A DNA stretch of 64,000 bases from Algoriphagus pacificus. Its GTDB lineage: Bacteria; Bacteroidota; Bacteroidia; Cytophagales; Cyclobacteriaceae. Shown here one piece after another: positions 24,328 through 36,706 of the stretch. The notes below the pieces were generated by a model. That model was not told the DNA's origin. It searched no databases and was given only the letters and a program-made list of their open reading frames with translations. A program made the position numbers and the translations under genes. The stretch lies in the NCBI RefSeq assembly GCF_017254845.1, contig NZ_JAFKCU010000009.1, forward strand, positions 59,769 to 123,768. Reading direction: 5' to 3'. Numbering within the stretch: position 1 is the first letter of the stretch; every line of letters begins with the position of its first letter.

Positions 24328-26898
24328 ATGAAACAGCTTCTCACCCTCCTAAGCTTCCTTTTTATTCTTGCACTCTCTTCTTGCAAAGAGCCCATATCTG
24401 ACGAACATTTTTACGATCCTGGGATTTCAATTGAACTGGCAGAATTCCGAAAGCAGCAAATTTCAGAAATACATTACAAGCTTGATTTTTCAATACCAAA
24501 AGAGAAGACTGATCCAATACCAGCCAAACTAGATCTTGAGCTATCGATTCAAAATGTGAACCAACCATTGATTTTAGATTTCAATGAACAAAAGGAAAAA
24601 ATCATTTCAGTAGCTGTCAATGGTGAGCAAATTGTATTGGATTTTAGGCAGGAACACATCATCATCGCTAGCAATTACCTTCAAAAAGGGAAAAACAGGG
24701 TTATAATCGAATTTATCGCAGGAGATCTTTCTCTCAATAGAAATGATGATTTCCTTTATACACTTTTGGTACCGGATAGGGCTAGCACTTTATTTCCATG
24801 CTTTGACCAGCCAAATTTAAAAGCAACTTATTCTTTAACCATCACTGCTCCATCTTCTTGGGAAGTTTTAGCAGGAGCCCCAAAGCTAAATTCTGCTACT
24901 GAGGGCGATTTTACAACTCACCAATTTGGAGAATCTGACTTGATGAGCACTTATCTATTTTCTTTTGTAGCAGGCAATTTCCAAACGGCTCAGTCAACAG
25001 ATGAATTTCCTCAATTACTTCTTTATCGGGAAACCAATGAAGACAAAATAGCAGCAAGTATTCCGGAAGTTTTTACACTACATCAGCAGGCAAAAGCATA
25101 TCTGGAGGAATATACTGGCTACCCCTTCCCTTTTCAAAAGCTGGATTTCGCTACCATTCCTATTTTTCAATATGGCGGAATGGAGCATGTGGGTGCCATC
25201 CAATACAGGGAGTCTTCTTTGTTTTTGGATCAAAATGCTACTGATTCTGAAAAATTAAGTAGAGCAAAATTAATTGGTCATGAAACGGCCCATATGTGGT
25301 TTGGAGACTTGGTATCCATTGAGTGGTTTAATGATGTCTGGATGAAAGAGGTTTTTGCAGGATTTATGGCCAGTAAAATCGTAAATCCTAATTATCCAGA
25401 GATTAACCATGAACTGGCATTTTTAACCTCAAACTATCCTGCAGCTTATGGAGAAGACAGAACTCCAGGCACGAACCCCATTCGTCAAAACCTTCCAAAC
25501 CTTAAAGATGCGGGTTCTTTGTATGGTAGCATCATTTATAATAAAGCACCCATTATGATGCGGCAATTGGAAACGACCATTGGGGAGGAAGCATTTCAAA
25601 AGGGGATTCAGAAATACATCAAACAATTCGCAAATGGAAGTGCAAACTGGAATGATCTAGTAGGAATTCTAGATAAAGAAAGCCCAATTGATCTGCAAAA
25701 ATGGAGTGCTGTCTGGGTTAATCAAACTGGTCGACCAATCATAACAGATAGTATAATTACAGACGAAAACGGGAAAATCAATCAGTTTATAATATCTCAA
25801 AAAGCTGAAGACAGTACTGATAAAGTCTGGCCTCAATTGTTTGACATCACTTTTTTCTATGAGGATCATCAAGAAACTTTTGCAGTAAACCTGAATGAAC
25901 CGGCCATAGAACTAGATCAGGTAATTGGCAAAGAAGCACCTCAAACTATTCTTTTCAACAGTAACGGACTTGGCTATGGTGTATTCCCAATTCAAATTGA
26001 ATCTTTGGATCAAATACCATCCCTTGAGGACGAAGTAATGCGAGGCCAAAGCTATATCAACCTCTATGAGAATACGCTTCTTGGTAATATTCCCGCGATA
26101 ACTGCCATCCGAACTTATCAGCTTGGTTTGGCAACTGAATCAAATGAAATTCTAGTAAGGTTACTTTCCTCAGAAACCAGTAATCTCTTTTGGACATATT
26201 TGGATGAAAATGAAAGGGCCATGATTTTACCGGAATTGGAGAATCAACTTTGGACTCAACTCAACAGTGAATTACCTACGCCGATTAAGAAAAGTCTATT
26301 TTCACTCTACAGCGGGATTGCTTATTCAAAAACAGGACAGGAAAACCTGTATAAAATCTGGTCAAAGAGCTATGAGGTAAAGGATCTGAAACTAAATCCA
26401 GACAATTTCACCAACCTTGCTATGACCTTGGCCTTATTCGGGCATAATGATTCTGATGTAATTCTCGATATAGAAAGAAGCAGAATTACTAACCCTGACA
26501 AATTAAATCGCTTTGATTTTTTAAGGCCTGCTCTTTCTCAAAATCCAGCTGATAGAGATGCGTTATTTGAATCTTTTGCAGAGGCTAAAAACAGAGAGAA
26601 AGAATCCTGGGTTCTAGCAGCAAATGGATACATTCATCACCCCTTAAGGCAAAGCTCAAGCGAGAAGCATATTCCGCTTGCTCTAAGCCTTCTAGAAGAT
26701 ATTCAGAAAACAGGCGACATCTTCTTCCCAAAAGGCTGGATAAACTCCACAGTAGGTCAGTATAGGTCTCAGGAAGCAGCTAATGAAGTAGCGAAGTTCT
26801 TGAGAGAAAATCCAAACTTTAACCCTATCCTAAAAAATAAAATTCTGCAAGGAACAGATGACCTGATGCGGGTGCAAAGAATCAAAAATGGGAGTTAA
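24328..26898 (+). CDS. M1-family metallo-aminopeptidase, lipoprotein
   Basis: An 856-residue lipoprotein (signal ending LALSSC, Cys19) with the full M1 layout: N-terminal beta-saddle, catalytic domain, and helical C-terminus. Zinc ligands His318, His322 and Glu341 are in GHETAHMWFGDL and WMKEVFAGF, with Glu319 as the general base. The exopeptidase loop reads GGMEH (residues 283-287), where classical M1 enzymes have GAMEN. It probably trims peptides outside the cytoplasm. The stop overlaps by four bases with the convergent gene at 26895. Confidence 0.93.
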   Translation: MKQLLTLLSFLFILALSSCKEPISDEHFYDPGISIELAEFRKQQISEIHYKLDFSIPKEKTDPIPAKLDLELSIQNVNQPLILDFNEQKEKIISVAVNGEQIVLDFRQEHIIIASNYLQKGKNRVIIEFIAGDLSLNRNDDFLYTLLVPDRASTLFPCFDQPNLKATYSLTITAPSSWEVLAGAPKLNSATEGDFTTHQFGESDLMSTYLFSFVAGNFQTAQSTDEFPQLLLYRETNEDKIAASIPEVFTLHQQAKAYLEEYTGYPFPFQKLDFATIPIFQYGGMEHVGAIQYRESSLFLDQNATDSEKLSRAKLIGHETAHMWFGDLVSIEWFNDVWMKEVFAGFMASKIVNPNYPEINHELAFLTSNYPAAYGEDRTPGTNPIRQNLPNLKDAGSLYGSIIYNKAPIMMRQLETTIGEEAFQKGIQKYIKQFANGSANWNDLVGILDKESPIDLQKWSAVWVNQTGRPIITDSIITDENGKINQFIISQKAEDSTDKVWPQLFDITFFYEDHQETFAVNLNEPAIELDQVIGKEAPQTILFNSNGLGYGVFPIQIESLDQIPSLEDEVMRGQSYINLYENTLLGNIPAITAIRTYQLGLATESNEILVRLLSSETSNLFWTYLDENERAMILPELENQLWTQLNSELPTPIKKSLFSLYSGIAYSKTGQENLYKIWSKSYEVKDLKLNPDNFTNLAMTLALFGHNDSDVILDIERSRITNPDKLNRFDFLRPALSQNPADRDALFESFAEAKNREKESWVLAANGYIHHPLRQSSSEKHIPLALSLLEDIQKTGDIFFPKGWINSTVGQYRSQEAANEVAKFLRENPNFNPILKNKILQGTDDLMRVQRIKNGS

Positions 26899-27515
26899 AA
26901 ATTCAAGGGATCAAGATGCTTGAAATGTCCATTTTGACGAATCTTCTCTTTGGCTTTTTCAATAGCCTTGATTGCAGGGATCATCCGCTTAAAGTGGTCG
27001 GTTAAAAAATCCACTCTTTCTTTTTCAGAGCCTAATTGGAGAAGCTGAAGTTCTTCCTCTAGTTTTAATCCGATTTTATGTGCAAAAGTGTAAGAGTTCA
27101 CATTTTCTGGATCAACCTCAACCTCATATTTAAGAAGGTAAAGCATCTCTTTGAGGTAAAATAAAAATTCAAATTGCTGGACATTGGTGATTGTCAAATC
27201 ATCCTCCAGAAATTCCACTTCGCCACCGGGATACATTTTGCCTTCAAAGGGATTTTTGAAATCTACTATTCGAAATGGACGAAGCCCAATAGTTTTGATA
27301 TCCAACCTTCCATCCTCGTATCGATGGTGTATTTTATCAAGTTTTACTTCGGTTCCGAAGCCCATCAATTTGTCGTTGTATACACAAACCCCAAAGGTCC
27401 CTTCTGTGGCTACTATATCTGCGATCAACTCTTTATAACGGGGCTCAAAAATATGCAAGTTGAGTTCCTCTCCGGGAAAAGCCACTAGTTTTAATGGGAA
27501 GAATGGCATTTTCAT
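26895..27515 (-). CDS. Lon N-terminal (substrate-binding) domain protein
   Basis: A 206-residue cytoplasmic protein consisting only of a Lon substrate-binding-like domain: the opening FFPLKLVAFPGEELNLHIFEPRYK-type segment (about residues 5-28), then GTFGVCVYNDK, and a helical C-terminus. There is no AAA+ or protease part, so it is a stand-alone domain, common in bacteria and of uncertain function. Its stop codon overlaps that of the convergent M1 peptidase. Length normal for the family. Confidence 0.88.
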   Translation of the reverse strand: MKMPFFPLKLVAFPGEELNLHIFEPRYKELIADIVATEGTFGVCVYNDKLMGFGTEVKLDKIHHRYEDGRLDIKTIGLRPFRIVDFKNPFEGKMYPGGEVEFLEDDLTITNVQQFEFLFYLKEMLYLLKYEVEVDPENVNSYTFAHKIGLKLEEELQLLQLGSEKERVDFLTDHFKRMIPAIKAIEKAKEKIRQNGHFKHLDPLNF

Positions 27516-27582
27516 AATTCTAATCTTTTACCGGATTAACGAAGAAAAAACAGCTTCTGGTTTGAATGAGAGATTTTTTAAC

Positions 27583-27611
27583 AAAAAAAAGGCCGGTAAA
27601 AAACCGACCTC
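27583..27611 (-). terminator. Intrinsic terminator after gap
   Basis: On the minus strand GGTCGGT / ACCGGCC (one G-T pair) followed by eight T, directly after the gap stop. Confidence 0.8.
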
Positions 27612-27616
27612 ATTTC

Positions 27617-28654
<1,038 letters not shown>

Positions 28655-28876
28655 TCAAACTCTTCCATCAGGCATGCCGCTTTTGGCTAAAAATGGCTGA
28701 GGGATGGCTAAGTTATTATAAATATTTGGCTAGCCCAAACGGATTCCCATTCCATAAAATCATAAAGGCCAGTTTTTGAAAATCAATCGATTTCGAAAGC
28801 GAAAAAAATAATTAGATTTTTTCCTGAAACCCTCATTTTCCAAGAATTAGCTAATTTGTGGGAAAGAAGAAATTTT

Positions 28877-29743
28877 ATGTTTGCTCAGGCTATTCAGGAA
28901 GTTGCAGGTTTTACTCGCGCGATTCACTCCATTTCTAGGAATTTTGAAGCGAAACAAGTCCAAAGAGGTTCAGCTACTTTATTTTTTGTAAATCAAGAAG
29001 GCTATGCTTTGACATGTAAGCATGTGGCTCAGTGGTTGACTCAGGCCGATCAAATCAATAAAGTTTATAGCCAATACTTAAAAGGAAATCTTGAGGGAAA
29101 CCAAACCAAGCAGCTGGCCTACCAATTGGGTCTTAAATCAGATAAGACCGCAGAGATGCGAGTCACTTTTGTGGATTGTGTGGATCAGATCAAAAACCTA
29201 AAATTCCATATTCATCCTGAGTATGATCTTGCTTTGATCAAATTTGAGGGTTTTCAAAAAGCCCTTTTTTCCAACACACCAAAATTCCTTAAAGATGAAA
29301 GCAGCATCCAGCCTGGCAATATGCTATGCCGGTTGGGTTTTCCGTTTCCAGAGTTTTCAAATTTCCAGTTAAATCTGGAAAAGAACATTTTAGAATGGAT
29401 TGCTACAGGAAATGCAAGATCCCCAAGGTTTCCAATTGAGGGAATGGTCACAAGATTCTTGGGTGATAAAAACGGAAAGATCTATGGCATTGAAATGAGC
29501 ACCCCAGGACTAAGAGGTCAAAGCGGAGGTCCACTTTTTGATACTGAGGGAAGAATTATCGGGATGCAAAGCCGGACTAAACACCTCCACCTCGGCTTTG
29601 ATATTGAAGAGAAATCCATTATTGCGCATGGCAAGGAAAAAAAAGTAAATGATTACTCTTTTATTCACTTAGGGGAATGTATTCACGTATCCGTCATCAA
29701 GGATTTTTTAAAGCAGCATCAAGTTGAGTTCAAGGAGGGATAA
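28877..29743 (+). CDS. Trypsin-like serine peptidase domain protein
   Basis: A 288-residue protein with the trypsin-type triad in order: His49 in TCKHVAQ, Asp117 in EYDLALIKF and Ser216 in RGQSGGPLFD, as in HtrA-like and related bacterial peptidases. There is no PDZ domain and no clear signal peptide, which suggests a cytoplasmic protease or a stress-related one. The ATG at 28877 is preferred over the TTG at 28856. Unusually long insert between His and Asp (about 68 residues) rich in Gln and Lys. Substrate unknown. Confidence 0.85.
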   Translation: MFAQAIQEVAGFTRAIHSISRNFEAKQVQRGSATLFFVNQEGYALTCKHVAQWLTQADQINKVYSQYLKGNLEGNQTKQLAYQLGLKSDKTAEMRVTFVDCVDQIKNLKFHIHPEYDLALIKFEGFQKALFSNTPKFLKDESSIQPGNMLCRLGFPFPEFSNFQLNLEKNILEWIATGNARSPRFPIEGMVTRFLGDKNGKIYGIEMSTPGLRGQSGGPLFDTEGRIIGMQSRTKHLHLGFDIEEKSIIAHGKEKKVNDYSFIHLGECIHVSVIKDFLKQHQVEFKEG

Positions 29744-29744
29744 A

Positions 29745-29776
29745 AAAAGCCCTGATCCAAAATCTGAATCAGGGCC
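29745..29776 (-). terminator. Intrinsic terminator after icd
   Basis: On the minus strand GCCCTGAT / ATCAGGGC followed by seven T, just beyond the icd stop at 29798. It can also stop the convergent protease transcript. Confidence 0.85.
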
Positions 29777-29797
29777 TTCCGTAGAAATAAAATTTCT

Positions 29798-32140
<2,343 letters not shown>

Positions 32141-32226
32141 TCAGAAAATTTTGCGGCTAAATTACAGAAAATATCCTTGTTTCAAATCCAGTTCATACAA
32201 TGAGTTGAACCCTTTGTCACTGGAAT

Positions 32227-33027
32227 TTACCGGATTGTAAAAGTATCACTGTCCATCCAAGCAGGAAACTTCTGCCTGTAAGAATCTAATGCTTCTGCAT
32301 TTAAGTGAAAAATCTCAATGAATTCCGATTCTTGATCAGGCTTGGAAAATGGAGCTCCTTTGAAATCAAAAACTCCTGAATGCCCCACATAATCTATCCC
32401 GTTCCCATCTTTCCCTACCCGGTTTACTCCTGCCACATAGCATAAATTCTCGATAGCTCTTGCCGGCAATAAAGCATCCCAAGCTGAAGTTCTCGCAGCA
32501 GGCCATGAAGCCACATAAAACAAAAAGTCATAAGCAGGTTCACCATCCATCCAGAGATTTCTAGACCAAACAGGAAAGCGCAGATCATAACAAACCTGTG
32601 GACAGATTTTCCATCCTTTCCATTCAAAAATCGGGAGTTTTTGTCCGGGGGAAAACGTATTGTCTTCTGAGGCCATTCGAAAGAGATGTCTCTTATCATA
32701 ATGGCTCATTTTGCCGTTTGGCTCTACCCAAATCAATCGATTATAAAAATTACCATTTTCCGAAATGATCACGCTTCCGGTAATGACCGATCCTGTCTGG
32801 GCTGACATTTGCTTCATCCACTTGCTGACGCCAAGATTCATGGGTTCAGCCAGTTCTTGGGCATCCATACTGAATCCAGTTGGAAACATTTCAGGCAGGA
32901 TAATCAAATCCACCGGTTCTTTTAAACCCCAGATTTTTTCCTCGAGCATAGCCAGATTAGCCGTTTTATTTTTCCAATAAAGATCGGTCTGGACTAGGGC
33001 GATTTTTAGCTGGGGAGATTTGCTCAT
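32227..33027 (-). CDS. Nitrilase-superfamily omega-amidase (YafV-like)
   Basis: A 266-residue carbon-nitrogen hydrolase, probably hydrolysing alpha-ketoglutaramate/alpha-ketosuccinamate as E. coli YafV does, a repair or methionine-salvage related step. The catalytic triad is complete: Glu46 in LPEMFPTGF, Lys112 in YDKRHLF and Cys146 in QVCYDLRFP. Cytoplasmic. The start overlaps the def stop by four bases (ATGA), so it is the last gene of the hemerythrin-ruvX-def operon. Confidence 0.9.
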   Translation of the reverse strand: MSKSPQLKIALVQTDLYWKNKTANLAMLEEKIWGLKEPVDLIILPEMFPTGFSMDAQELAEPMNLGVSKWMKQMSAQTGSVITGSVIISENGNFYNRLIWVEPNGKMSHYDKRHLFRMASEDNTFSPGQKLPIFEWKGWKICPQVCYDLRFPVWSRNLWMDGEPAYDFLFYVASWPAARTSAWDALLPARAIENLCYVAGVNRVGKDGNGIDYVGHSGVFDFKGAPFSKPDQESEFIEIFHLNAEALDSYRQKFPAWMDSDTFTIR

Positions 33028-33578
33028 CTGAGCGGATAGATCATTCTGTAATCTGTAGAAACTTTCCCCTTGCTCACATCAATCAATTTGGATTGAACCA
33101 ATCGCTTTTTAAGGCCTTTCAGGTAATCCACAAACAAGATTCCCTCTAAGTGGTCGTATTCGTGTTGGATCACTCTTGCAGTCATGCCAGAAAACTCTTC
33201 CTCTTTAAGATTCCAGTTTTCATCAAAATATTCAATGGTCAAAGTTTCAGGTCGGGTAATTTCCGCTCTGACCTCAGGAATACTTAGACAACCCTCTTCA
33301 AAGCTGTAATCATCTCCATATTCATCGAGAATAATAGGATTGATAAAAGCTCTTCGAATTCCTTTTTCTTCATCTTCCTCATCCAGCATCAAGGTACTGT
33401 CAATCACAAAAAGTCTAATTCCTTGATTAATCTGAGGTGCTGCCAAGCCGACACCATTGGCATGATCCATGGTGGCAAACATGTTTTTGATAAGTTCATC
33501 AATTTCAGTTCCCTCATTGATCTCTTCTGCCTCTTTCTTCAATATTGGATTCCCGTATGCTACGATGGGGTAAATCAT
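33024..33578 (-). CDS. def: Peptide deformylase
   Basis: Removes the N-formyl group from nascent proteins, using a metal ion. The 184-residue protein has all three motifs: GVGLAAPQI (residues 42-50), EEGCLSIP with Cys97, and QHEYDHLEG with His139, Glu140 and His143. Start and stop overlap its neighbours by four bases each (ruvX upstream, omega-amidase downstream), showing tight translational coupling. An acidic insert (DEEDEEKG, about 66-73) is a small variation common in this phylum. Confidence 0.97.
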   Translation of the reverse strand: MIYPIVAYGNPILKKEAEEINEGTEIDELIKNMFATMDHANGVGLAAPQINQGIRLFVIDSTLMLDEEDEEKGIRRAFINPIILDEYGDDYSFEEGCLSIPEVRAEITRPETLTIEYFDENWNLKEEEFSGMTARVIQHEYDHLEGILFVDYLKGLKKRLVQSKLIDVSKGKVSTDYRMIYPLR

Positions 33579-33988
33579 TGTCTCTCTAAATACGATTGTA
33601 AAATTATTGCGGCGCTGACTTTGTCTAAGTTGCCGGCTTTTTCTCTGCGATCCTTCTTTTTACTTCCCATGGCGATCATACTTTGCATGGCCATTTTGGA
33701 GGTAAATCGCTCATCTATTAATTCTATTTTTTGATTGGGAAAGGTCTCTTCTAGCTTGGCTTTCATGGCCATAACTTTCGGAGTCATTTCATTATCCTTA
33801 CCATTTAGGCGAATCGGCAAACCCAAAACCAACGTATCCACTTCTTCTTTTGCCAGATAGGCTTTGATGTAATCAAGCAAAGTCGAAGTTTCGATGGTCT
33901 CCAGGGGATTTGCCAGCATTTTCAGCGGATCGGTAACAGCCAAACCGGTTCGTTTGGTTCCTAAATCAATTGCTAAAACTCTTGGCAT
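33575..33988 (-). CDS. ruvX: YqgF/RuvX pre-16S rRNA nuclease
   Basis: A 137-residue RNase H-fold nuclease, needed for 16S rRNA 5' end processing and once thought to be a Holliday junction resolvase. It opens with the first-strand motif LAIDLGTKRTGLAVTDP (catalytic Asp7), then LVLGLPIRLNGKDNE and the late LIDERFTS and D-rich C-terminal part with KAGNLDKVSAAIIL. The stop overlaps def by four bases and the start overlaps the hemerythrin stop by one. Confidence 0.95.
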   Translation of the reverse strand: MPRVLAIDLGTKRTGLAVTDPLKMLANPLETIETSTLLDYIKAYLAKEEVDTLVLGLPIRLNGKDNEMTPKVMAMKAKLEETFPNQKIELIDERFTSKMAMQSMIAMGSKKKDRREKAGNLDKVSAAIILQSYLERQ

Positions 33989-34746
33989 CAGTTTGTCCTG
34001 ATTTTATTGCGGATTTTTCGAAGGGCTTCACGCTCTAATTGAATCGCTTTTGGGAAAAGCAATTCATCCTCAATCTGCGCATGAATAGTGAGTTCTCTTT
34101 CGAAGTTTTGTAGCTCGTGATATAGCACCTTCATTGTCAAAGGCGCATCATCTGCCAAAGTATAGTCTGAAGTCAATTTGCGAATGCCTTCCATTTCATC
34201 ATCATGAACTTCGTGAGCATCTGCCAAGGAATCAATCGGATCTCTTTCTAAAATTGTCAATGCATCAACCAAACTGTAATTACCTGCTTCTACATCTTGC
34301 AAAAGCTCAATCCTCTTGAATAATCGGCTTTCCTCCTCATGGATGTGATGAATAAAATCCTCCACGAAAAGCGGAAACATGATCCGAAGATCTGCCATGA
34401 GAGAAGCATAATTGGATTCTGGTACAATACCGGAAATGATATTTGCCAGAAATGGAAGCTCCTGTCTGACAAAGTAGTAGTGTTTTCTCTTCAAGTAAGC
34501 AACCAACACCTCAATAGGATTGAGATATAATTCTTCGTTGGTCGGTTCTTTTCTGAGAGCCCAAGCTTCAAGTTCGGCAATCAGTTGATTCGGGTGAACT
34601 TTATGTCGTTTGCAGACAACTTCCAGCGATTGGGTAGGATATTGATAAAAGCTGATTCCAAAATAATGCAACACCGCTGCGAAAACATAGTTTTCGGACA
34701 CCAAATCACCGACTAAAGCTTTATTGAAATCATTTTCAGCTCTCAT
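33988..34746 (-). CDS. Hemerythrin HHE-domain protein (RIC/ScdA-like)
   Basis: A 252-residue protein resembling iron-sulphur cluster repair di-iron proteins. An N-terminal ScdA_N-like segment (LVGDLVSENYVFAAVLHYFG, about residues 9-28) lacks the Cys-Cys pair usual there (FYQYP instead). The hemerythrin region has spaced His/Glu ligands: KRKHYYF, FIHHIHEEE, DAHEVHDDE and LTIHAQIEDELLFP. The start is set at the ATG at 34746, four bases downstream of a TATTTTTG promoter element; longer forms would start upstream of that element. First gene of the ruvX-def-amidase operon. Confidence 0.85.
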   Translation of the reverse strand: MRAENDFNKALVGDLVSENYVFAAVLHYFGISFYQYPTQSLEVVCKRHKVHPNQLIAELEAWALRKEPTNEELYLNPIEVLVAYLKRKHYYFVRQELPFLANIISGIVPESNYASLMADLRIMFPLFVEDFIHHIHEEESRLFKRIELLQDVEAGNYSLVDALTILERDPIDSLADAHEVHDDEMEGIRKLTSDYTLADDAPLTMKVLYHELQNFERELTIHAQIEDELLFPKAIQLEREALRKIRNKIRTN

Positions 34747-34750
34747 GTCA

Positions 34751-34758
34751 CAAAAATA
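34751..34758 (-). promoter_or_regulatory. Candidate -7 promoter element for the hemerythrin operon
   Basis: The minus strand reads TATTTTTG, matching TAnnTTTG, only four bases before the ATG. If real, the mRNA would be almost leaderless. The -33 element is unclear. Confidence 0.4.
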
Positions 34759-34908
34759 ATTTTTTTTAACAGAAAAAAGGGGAATAATTTGGATCATTAT
34801 CGTACCCCCTCGTATAAACATTCGTTAACTTTATAAAAAGTGACTTTAAAACACTGGCGAATTGTGCTAGTTTACATGATTAGAATAAAATTTTAGAAAG
34901 GCAAAGAC

Positions 34909-36564
34909 GTGAGCGATACAAAAAACACGAAGGCACAAATACGACTACCTATCATTTTGGCACTGGCTATTTCAGCTGGTATCTGGATAGGAGCCACATT
35001 TGCAGAGCCCAAAAGTAACCAAAACGACCTGCGAGCTGCACTTTACAAGCTTCAGGAAATTATGACCTATATCAACAGAGACTACGTTGACAGTGTCAAT
35101 ACAAACGAACTTGTAGAATACGGCATCACCAAGATGCTTGAAAACTTAGATCCACACTCGAGTTACATTCCAGCGAGAGATGCTTCTTTGGCACAATCCC
35201 AATTGGACGGTGAGTTTGACGGAATCGGAGTTGAATTTGGCATCATCAGAGATACCATCTATGTGGTAGCTCCATTGACCGGAGGCCCTTCAGAAGCACT
35301 TGGCATTCAATCTGGTGATCAAATCATTGCCGTTGACGGTAAAACTGTAGCTGGAATCGGCGTAACAAACAGAGATGTTTTTGATTTACTGAGAGGTCCA
35401 AAAGGATCTAAAGTGATGGTGGATATCAAAAGAAAAAATCAAAGTGATTTGATCACTTACGAAATTACCAGAGATAAAATCCCGCAATACAGTATCAATG
35501 CTTCCTACATGGTTAATAATGAAATCGGTTATATCAAAGTAACCCGATTTGCTGCGACCACTTATGATGAGTTCAGAACTTCTATTGAGGATCTGAAGTC
35601 CAAGGGCATGAAAAAACTAATTGTTGACCTTCAGGGAAATCCGGGAGGATATATGGGAGCTGCTATCAATATGGCGGATGAACTCCTAGGTCAAAGAGCT
35701 TTGATCGTATCTCAAGAAGGTAAAGTAGATCAATACAGCCAAAAAGCATTCGCATTTAAGCCAGGATTGTTTGAAGAAGGTCCTGTTATCGTTTTGATCA
35801 ATGAAGGAAGTGCTTCTGCTTCAGAAATTTTAGCTGGAGCAATCCAAGATAACGACAGAGGATTGATCGTGGGTAGAAGATCTTTCGGTAAAGGTTTGGT
35901 ACAGTTGCCAATCGACCTTTCCGATGGTGGCGAACTTAGATTGACCATTGCGAGATATTACACTCCAAGCGGCAGATCTATTCAAAAGCCTTATGGCACC
36001 GACTATGAGGATTATGAAAGAGATTTCAGTAAGCGATTTGAGCATGGAGAATTTTTCTCTGCTGATAGCATCAAATTCAATGACAGTCTAAAATATGAAA
36101 CCTCAAAAGGAAGAACTGTTTATGGAGGTGGTGGAATCATGCCAGATTACTTTGTGCCGCTTGACACCACGATGAGCAGTGCTTATGTGAACAGACTATT
36201 CAATTCTGATTCCAACAGAGAATTTGTTTTGGAATATGCTAATGCAAATAAGGACAAATTTGCCGACATGCCTGTGGAGGAATACCGAGACAAATTTGAA
36301 GTGAGCGACGCGATGCTTCAGGATTTGGTAGCTGTAGGTGAGAAAAACAATGTCAAATTTGACAAAGCTGATTTTGACCAGTCAAAGGATTATTTGAAAA
36401 TCCTTGTAAAGGCGCATCTAGGACGTCAGCTCTATGATGACAGCGCTTTCTACATGGTAGTCAATGACATCAATGAGGTTTATGTTCAGGCTTTAAAGCT
36501 ATTCGATCAAGCGGAGCAAATTGCAGCAGCAAAAGATCTAAGTGAAGTAGCTATGAAGGAATAA
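34909..36564 (+). CDS. S41 carboxy-terminal processing peptidase
   Basis: A 551-residue periplasmic protease anchored by an N-terminal membrane segment (about 12-32). The start is GTG at 34909, as no ATG precedes the anchor. A PDZ domain (about 100-180, SGDQIIAVDGKTVAGIG) is followed by the S41 catalytic core: Ser303 in INEGSASASE and Lys328 in RRSFGKG, 25 residues apart as in E. coli Prc. The C-terminal helical part (about 430-551) is typical of Bacteroidota CtpA. Likely trims C-termini of exported proteins. Own terminator. Confidence 0.93.
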   Translation: MSDTKNTKAQIRLPIILALAISAGIWIGATFAEPKSNQNDLRAALYKLQEIMTYINRDYVDSVNTNELVEYGITKMLENLDPHSSYIPARDASLAQSQLDGEFDGIGVEFGIIRDTIYVVAPLTGGPSEALGIQSGDQIIAVDGKTVAGIGVTNRDVFDLLRGPKGSKVMVDIKRKNQSDLITYEITRDKIPQYSINASYMVNNEIGYIKVTRFAATTYDEFRTSIEDLKSKGMKKLIVDLQGNPGGYMGAAINMADELLGQRALIVSQEGKVDQYSQKAFAFKPGLFEEGPVIVLINEGSASASEILAGAIQDNDRGLIVGRRSFGKGLVQLPIDLSDGGELRLTIARYYTPSGRSIQKPYGTDYEDYERDFSKRFEHGEFFSADSIKFNDSLKYETSKGRTVYGGGGIMPDYFVPLDTTMSSAYVNRLFNSDSNREFVLEYANANKDKFADMPVEEYRDKFEVSDAMLQDLVAVGEKNNVKFDKADFDQSKDYLKILVKAHLGRQLYDDSAFYMVVNDINEVYVQALKLFDQAEQIAAAKDLSEVAMKE

Positions 36565-36586
36565 TCGAATAAATAATCATATTCAT

Positions 36587-36615
36587 GAGCAACTCTAACG
36601 GGTTGCTCTTTTTTT
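36587..36615 (+). terminator. Intrinsic terminator after the S41 peptidase gene
   Basis: Stem GAGCAAC / GTTGCTC with T-run of seven. Confidence 0.88.
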
Positions 36616-36706
36616 ATATCAAAAAATCCTTTCAAACATTTCTTAAAAACCTGACATTGGAAATCCTAAAGAGAAATTTACCCTAAAGCACTAAATCCAA
36701 AATAGA

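Noticed and set aside
28856-28876. Upstream TTG start of the trypsin-like protease
   Set aside because: The ATG at 28877 is close, and the added residues (WERRNF) do not look like a signal or a conserved N-terminus.
33988-34821. A longer hemerythrin protein starting at 34821 or 34797
   Set aside because: The promoter-like TATTTTTG at 34751-34758 would lie inside the coding sequence, and the conserved segment begins after the ATG at 34746.
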